64,000 bases of DNA from Coprinus comatus (taxonomy: Eukaryota > Basidiomycota > Agaricomycetes > Agaricales > Agaricaceae): assembly GCA_034638255.1 (NCBI GenBank), contig JAWPGT010000004.1:310001-374000 (forward strand). Direction: 5' to 3'. The notes beneath the pieces are model-generated. The model made no database searches, was not told where the DNA came from, and saw only the letters and a list, made by a program, of their open reading frames with translations. Below, one piece after another: positions 57,891 through 64,000 of this stretch; the stretch's first letter is position 1, and every line of letters begins with the position of its first letter. The translations under genes were made by a program, and so were the position numbers.

Positions 57891-60800
57891 TCAGGCTTTT
57901 CTATCTCTATAAAACTGGCCTAACTGTTTCATCGTCTGCCCAAAACCATCAGGGATATACAACCGGCTGCCAATCCACTTCGGTAACTTCTTGCGAATAG
58001 GTACAGATGCATACCGCTTATCAAGTAGTATGAGCGAAGCCCAATCTCCTCTATGTCGTATGGCACGACCTGAAGGTAAAATATCCCACACATCAACTTC
58101 TTATAGTACACCTTCATAACCATTAACAATGTGCTTACCTATACTCTGATTGACGGCATTCATACACATGTTCTCATACAACTCAGCCCCAGCGTCCTTC
58201 TGACTTCGATCTCTTGTTCCTTTCCTTTCTTCCAGCTGCCGCACGTATTGAAGTCTCTCTTTCAGTTCCGCCGACCCTAAATTAGCGAATGGTAGACCAA
58301 TAATGATCACTGCTCGAGCCAAATCATCACTGAAGTTGAGACCTTCTGAGAGTTTCGCTCCTATTACGGCGAAAAGAATAGCTCCTTTTTTGTTACTTGA
58401 CGAACCCGTCGATATCTTGTTTCATCGTCAGAAAGGTGATCATAGAACAAAATGGATATAGAAACCATACAGCTTCCGCATAACCACTCAAAACCCTATC
58501 AACCTCGGCTGCTTCGTCAGGTTCGAAAAAGACCTAATTAGAGAATAGTCAGAAATGTAAAGGGTAAATATAAGAAAAAGTGACCAACTAACCTCTCGTT
58601 TCACAGAAAACTTGTTTAGAGTCCCAGACCCGTTCCACGCTTTTCGTGCAGTCCGCAAAAAAGAATATGAGGGAAAGAATACTACACAACCCGCCGGAAT
58701 GACATTGGAGAGGTTCAACAATATTAGACCCAATTCTGCAATCTATTCCAAAAATTGACAACGGATACAACTACAAAACTTGAGTTCGCGTACCGCGTTT
58801 GGGTCATTCTGCTTGCTTGCTTTGTATTCCAGTTCACCACCCCGCGGACCTTTAGACACAACCAGTGCTTGCAAATTCTCTTCCGGGATTATATGACCAC
58901 AAGAGAAGGTAGTGATGCGATCAGAAATAATAGTAGGAAATAATTGATTAATTATATCGGACATCTGTAAGAAAATGTGTATCAGAATGGTATTTCGGAA
59001 CAAACTTCAATCAAAATGCTGACTGGTGACATAGTTCCTCCTGCCACGATGACTGACCTCGCCTCATTGACAATATCAACGAAGTTAGGTGCTGGATTCA
59101 ACATCTGATATTTAATCTCTACCTCTTCTTGATCCCGTGCACCGTTCAGAGTTAGAATAATTCGACCATCTGTAATGATATAAAACGTTGTCACAAGAAA
59201 GAAGAGCAGATTACAAACCGTCATTAGAGTTCGTTATCGAGATCATAAAATCTTCCACTGTGTGCAAGGATGGAATGGCTCCCTTGCTATGTCCCCGTGC
59301 CTGTATGTCGGCATAACCTGAAATCTTGCGGGCGATCTAAAAATAGATCATACCCTTCAGCTGAGCGTAACACCAAAGTATGTAGTCACGCCACCTTGGT
59401 TTGTTTTAGATACTGCTCAATTTCTAATAGGTTGATTCCAGCAGCCTTTCTCCCCATACGTTCGAGAAGATCAGCAACTGTGAGAACTTCTGTTCTAAGA
59501 ACCTTCTGGCCCATGGCGGAGAGCTCCACACATTTGGACTCTTTCCATTCCAACACGAATTTTTTGAGTGCGTCCAAAAATACCACCAACCGCTTCAGAT
59601 GAACCATATTGGATACCGAAAGTCTTGTGCGAAATTTTGCAACGTATGCACAGACTTGCTGCAGAGAGACCTCAAGAGTATGAAAGGGCAGTCGAACCGT
59701 GGATAGTGAAAGGAGTGTCGATATTAAATCTAAATCGAACTAAAGGAATTGAGGATTTTTCGATCAATTTAAGAACTTACTGTGGCCTTCATCTATAACC
59801 ACTACCTGGTCCTTCAGATTGATCCCTAACGCCTCTCGAGCGGATCGCTGAAGCAAGAGATTATACGGCAAAGTAACTAGCTGTTTCTATGAGTGTAAAA
59901 GCCAGGAATATATTGATAATACACTGACTTCTGCTTGAGGTATAGCTCGACGAGAGCCAAAGTACGGACATGTGTCAGCTAGTCGGCCAGCGGTTGCTAG
60001 ATCCTCAATATCTTTTGGTGTTGCAAGAATTTGGTCCCTAAAGTCAACCATCTTGACATCATCTTCTAGAGACGGAAGGTAAGGACATCTTTTATCACCC
60101 TTCTCTATCACACAAATTAGTAAATGTGTACCATGGACTCGGTCTACGAACCACTGAGAAGTTCTCGACATGCTTCGTCGATATCCTGTGACTTCTCACG
60201 CAACTCGTCGTGAATACACAACTGTTTTCGAGAACCTAATGCGACAGTTGGTGTGACAATAAAGTCGTTAGTCTCGTCTTCCTCTAAAGTATAAGCCCCT
60301 CGCTTATGAGGGACAGAGCAAGCAGTTTGCTCGGGAGAATTTGAGTGGAGATCGTGTACTGATGAAATTTGAAGCAACTTCAATTTCCCAAGTTCTGGTA
60401 GAACCTGTGAGAGCTGAGAATGTGTTCTTGAAGCGTAATATATCTTTGTACATGTCTGCTCTTCTATTTCCTCACCCCTCGAAGGTTTATCCACCCTAAA
60501 CGATGATCTCGCGTTAGGACAAATACAACATCCGGTCAATAGAATATAAAACTAACTTATTCATTAGAGCTTGCAAAGCCGGTGATATAAACATCTTGTT
60601 CTCTTCTTCTTTATTCTGATCATTGTCAGGCAGGAAACGATCATCATCTTCATTGTCTATGATCTTCTGATCCCCTTTACCAAGACTTCCAGCCCCCCAT
60701 TTCTAGCAAAGCCAAATTAGACAGCAATCGGATCATATTGGTCCCTAACGCACCGGCTTCTTTAATGTTCTAGCACGGGCCATTCTACGCATCGATTCTT

Positions 60801-61267
60801 CTCGTTTTCGCGCAGCACGCAGTCGGTCCCGATATAATTCATCCTGAGCTTCTAGTTCCTTTCTAATTCTTTCTCGTGTTTGCTCGATCACCCATTCCTT
60901 TACTGCGTAAGTAGTCAGTAAGTTTGGTAAGCATAGAGTTTCATTATCCTAAACCATGTGTGGTATTTTCATCCCCGATCATTTCCTTCATCTTGCCCTT
61001 CCTTGCGCGATTTTTCTCATCGTTTAGCCATGTCAACGTGGCACAAAGCAAGCTCAGTGTTTTACCCTAAGCCAATAGTCAATGGGTATATTTAGACAAA
61101 GCGTATCCGTCGCGTACAGTTCCAGTAGGACTTTCTATAATTGATATATGTCTGTTCTCGATTGCCTCGTACAAATGGCGCATTAAGTCAACCTGAATGG
61201 GATATGGTGGAGCATATGGAAATGCAGGGAACGACAATGGTGTCTCGAGATGGAGAGCCAAGGACAT
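57891..61267 (-). CDS. CHL1: Chl1/DDX11-type iron-sulfur superfamily 2 DNA helicase
   Basis: ATG 61267 ([20 protein letters not shown]) to the stop at 57891, about 850 residues in more than ten exons. Motif Q and I read [20 protein letters not shown] and [20 protein letters not shown], with an intron inside the P-loop. Motif Ia: [16 protein letters not shown]. The Fe-S cysteines are in [26 protein letters not shown] and [17 protein letters not shown]. Motif II is [10 protein letters not shown], where the family usually has DEAH. Motif [14 protein letters not shown]. Motifs V and [22 protein letters not shown] and [19 protein letters not shown]. The order and number of motifs are complete. Chl1 unwinds DNA 5'-3' and supports sister-chromatid cohesion. 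The gene is separated by 432 bp from the Ypd1 gene and transcribed the same way. Confidence 0.93.
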
Positions 61268-61699
61268 GAGAAGGTCGGAACATAGACTAGTTCATTCAGC
61301 AGTGCAAATTAATGGGATAAGGGTCACGTGTTATGACGAAAGAAACTAGCAATGGTGGTCATGGGGCATACATTATCACGACAAAAGTAAACGAGAAAGG
61401 TGGCAAAAATGAAGTTGCCCAAATAAATCTTAATGGATGCAGTTAACAACCTAGCAAACTCCATCTGTGGTCCATGGATCTTTTCCTGGTCAACAATGTT
61501 GTTACACACAAAACAGTACAAAACGAGTCACTCCTCCAGAAATTTGCGTATGAATATCTTGTGGTCGTCCAGCCGTCACAAATCCACGGTGGCATGGTCA
61601 TGAAAATATCGGTGCAATGAGGCATGTCTCTAAGAAACCCCCCTCCGCCTCGAAATAAGTGCCGCTCCTCATCTCTCCTCGTGCAATCAATCACGATGT
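61268..61699. other. Intergenic region upstream of Chl1
   Basis: A 432-bp gap between two minus-strand genes. Its open frames are short and motif-free. It must hold the Chl1 promoter and the Ypd1 3' untranslated region. No other element seen. Confidence 0.45.
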
Positions 61700-62551
61700 T
61701 CAAGGATTGTTGCTATAGAAATTCCTCAGCCACTTCTCAGCTTCACGATACTCGGCCTTAACTTGAATGAGTAATTTGTCGATCAACTTCAGAGCATCCT
61801 CGGATGTGATCGTCACACCAGCACCATCACGCAGCTGCCCATAATGTTGGATTTTCTCACACGATTGTTGCACCTTCCAAACCCCAAGGGCGGCAGATGA
61901 ACCTTTGAGAAAGTGTCCTAATTGATGTAGTTTTCCGAGATCTGGCACAGTGCTAGAAAATCTTGTGAGTATGACCAAGCTGGAAAATGGCGTTAGACGC
62001 ACTAAGCTCCATCCATTTCCTTGAATGTAGTTGACGCTTGCGCAAAGAACTCTTCGACCATGCCTCGTGAGAACTCTCCGTCGTCCTCATCATCGAGTTC
62101 CAATATTTGTTGGAATATTTCCATGTCAATTGGCTCGCCATCCGCAGATTCCGGCTCCTAAAGATCGGCGAGCAGCAGGCAGCGTCATGGGAAGTCAGAG
62201 CCATGGACTTACAGCTGATGCACCAGTGGTGCCACTCACTTTTGACTCCTCTGGCTCAGGCTTGGTAGGTTCTTTGGTATCCTTCGATGGGGTTGACTCT
62301 TTGAGTTCAGGTTGCGGTGGAGGCTTTGCCTCTGGGGAAGGGGCTCTGATAGGTTCTTTCTCTGGGGTAGGACTCGAAGGTGACTTTATATCTCTCTGAG
62401 GAGCGGGGGATCTGTGGGAGGTAGAGACTGAGGGTTGCGGCTGAGCGCTGCTTCTCTCGGACCTGGAAAAGGTAGGAGGAGGGCTCCGACGTCGTGGAGG
62501 ATCATAGGCGGGAATGGGTACAGGCCTTGGACGTTCTGCGGTCGCAGGCAT
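61700..62551 (-). CDS. YPD1: Ypd1-like HPt phosphorelay protein with a proline-rich N-terminal extension
   Basis: Exons 62213-62551, 62003-62157 and 61700-61952 give 248 residues with correct phases. Exon 1 (113 residues, MPATAERPRPVPIPAYDPP start) is disordered and very rich in P, S, E and K. Exons 2 and 3 form the HPt domain: EPIDMEIFQQILELDDEDDG, VEEFFAQASTTFKEMDGA, GKLHQLGHFLKGSSAALGVW (the phosphorylated His is in GHFLKGSSAALG), SCEKIQHYGQLRD and a C-terminal helix EAEKWLRNFYSNNP. HPt proteins of the yeast Sln1-Ypd1-Ssk1 type move a phosphoryl group from a histidine kinase to the response regulators, controlling the HOG pathway. Yeast Ypd1 is about 167 residues, so the extension is extra. 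A Met at 62551 is the first in the frame with family support; an upstream TTG is not used. Confidence 0.9.
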
Positions 62552-62846
62552 AGGTGAGAGAGAATGGTGGTAGGAAGGAGAGAAAGGGCAGGCCTTTGAA
62601 GGAAATAGAGATGACAGCGAACGAGGACTGATTATCAAAAGCGCTGCCGGTCCGTCTCCCTTACGGTCCTACCTCGGTTCCATCCGTGCGTGCAGTCACA
62701 TTGTCACTCAATACGTCATTTCCCCACAGGCTCATGTGATCAGCGCTTCCCTACAAGTGGCATTTATGTGATCCTTTTGTCACGTCTAATCGACAGGGTC
62801 CTACACACTCCCGGCATCGGCCTCCCTGCGCCAGGATCGCCGGCCG
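62552..62846. other. Gap between Ypd1-like and CoA-transferase genes
   Basis: A 295-bp gap between two minus-strand genes. It has no coding-like frame and presumably holds the Ypd1 promoter and the CoA-transferase 3' untranslated region. Confidence 0.4.
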
Positions 62847-64000
62847 TCATATTATTCGCTTCTCACGCAATGCTGCAACATGCTCCGCTGAATATCCCAG
62901 CCCCCCCAACACCTGCAATAGCACATGAGTATATCCCCAGTACATCTCCACAGGTTGCCACAAACCTCATCAGTATGTTCCGATAGCCACGGTGGTGGCC
63001 TCCGTACAGGCATTCGTTGCCCATTATAGGTTACTGCTGGCGCAACCAGCTTGATCTTGCCTGCTCTGGAATGCTGTCACCGCCCAAAAGCCACCCGTTA
63101 ATAATCAACCCCGCATCCCAGCGTTCGTATTACTCACATTCACTTCCACAGTCAACTGGCGCGCCTTCGCCTGCACAACCCTTCATCAGTCCTATTTTTT
63201 TTCTTGCACCGGACCCCGCTCACCTGTGGATGATCAAAGGTCTGTTGAATATTATTGATAGGTCCAAATGGCACCCTAAAGCCCCCCTGATGTCAGTGAC
63301 TCCCCAACAGTCGTACTGACTAAAAAAATACCCGAGCCCATTTAATTTTGTGACCCAATGGTTCCTGTCTTCTAGCATGAGTGTATCCGTAATGATTTGC
63401 ACTAATTCATCGCGGTTCTTGACTCGTAAATCATTGGTTAAAAACCTAGGGTCATCGCTTAGCGAAGGTCTCTCTAGAACCTTTTCAGCCAAGAGTTTGA
63501 ACTGTACACCCAAATAATTTAGTCAAAAATGATCAGGATAATCAGTTGTTCTCCAACTTGAAAGCTGGAGCATACCTGTTTATTATTACCAGCGCCTATC
63601 ATTAGGAACCCATTCTTACAAGCGAAAACCTGATATGGGACAATGGATGGATGAGCCGTGCCATGGCGTGAAGCTTCTTGCCCCGCAATCAAGTAATTTG
63701 ACCCAATGTTCGCGAGCCCTGCTACCTTTTATCATAACCCCAGATCAACAAAGAATAGTATTTTGGGGTAGCCAAACAAGCATACCTGACTCTCAAATAG
63801 GTTGCAATCGATCCACGCACCCTTTCCAGTTTGCTGGCGTGATAAAAGAGCTGCCATAATCGCCCCGTGGGCATAGAGTCCTGTTGCAATATCTGTAGCT
63901 GCTACACCTACTTTGCAAGGAGGGCGGTCCGGGTCCCCCGTGCTGGTGATTTAGCCGAAAATCAGCTAATTCTGAAATCTCTTTCACACTCAGGAAAGAA
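62847..64000 (-). CDS. Class III CoA-transferase (CaiB/BaiF family), 5' part beyond window
   Basis: The stop is TGA at 62849-62847; the 5' end lies beyond the right edge. Spliced text from the edge inward: [100 protein letters not shown] and [20 protein letters not shown]. The C-terminus is [20 protein letters not shown], then [20 protein letters not shown] and [20 protein letters not shown]. These match class III enzymes, in particular the succinyl-CoA:glutarate/dicarboxylate CoA-transferase (SUGCT) type. The catalytic Asp lies upstream of this window. Introns are about 50-70 nt. Such enzymes are often mitochondrial; the presequence cannot be seen. It likely transfers CoA between dicarboxylic acids. 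Confidence 0.88.

Noticed and set aside
1..64000. CRISPR arrays, bacterial operons or prophage
   Set aside because: This is an intron-rich eukaryotic sequence and no regularly spaced direct repeats were seen.

Overview
This window is nuclear DNA from a filamentous fungus, most likely a basidiomycete (Agaricomycotina). The genes are split by many short GT-AG introns, mostly 40-70 nt. The predicted proteins carry fungal family signatures: a septation-initiation scaffold, NADPH-cytochrome P450 reductase, She9, Vnx1-type antiporter, Ypd1, TALE homeodomain protein, UreG. Order-level placement is a guess and I make none. Almost all calls rest on reading spliced translations by eye; no database search was run.

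Layout, left to right. 0-13 kb is gene-dense: a partial disordered protein (-), an ABHD12-like hydrolase (-) divergent from a BOR1-type transporter (+), a histidine acid phosphatase (+), Iwr1 (-), and UreG (-) divergent from the U6 RNA exonuclease Usb1 (+). 13-19.5 kb holds no recognisable gene. 19.5-27.5 kb has a TALE homeodomain factor and a Nud1/Cdc11 scaffold, both on the minus strand. 27.5-30.5 kb is again gene-poor. 30.5-43.7 kb is a plus-strand run: Vip1-like RRM protein, a SAM methyltransferase, a YEA4/SLC35B4 nucleotide-sugar transporter, a DUF202 membrane protein, a membrane-anchored SET protein, P450 reductase and She9/Mdm33. 43.8-51.6 kb has a second methyltransferase (-) divergent from a HIT-family gene that looks broken, then a Dpb3-like histone-fold protein and DDB1 (+). 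51.9-64 kb is a minus-strand block: Vnx1-like antiporter, an unknown coiled-coil/low-complexity protein, the Chl1 DNA helicase, a Ypd1 phosphorelay protein with a long N-terminal extension, and a class III CoA-transferase running off the right edge.

The genes look like ordinary housekeeping genes rather than a cluster. Loose themes are genome maintenance (Chl1, Dpb3, DDB1), ion and metabolite transport (BOR1, YEA4, Vnx1), RNA metabolism (Usb1, Vip1, Iwr1 for RNA polymerase II import), cell-cycle/septation (Nud1) and stress signalling (Ypd1). The most notable observations concern gene architecture: a GC-AG intron plus a 12-nt microexon in the Vip1 gene, a 10-nt microexon in the acid phosphatase, one 800-nt intron in the BOR1 gene, and a frame-breaking loss of a helix in the HIT gene. 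I did not find a convincing new biological system.
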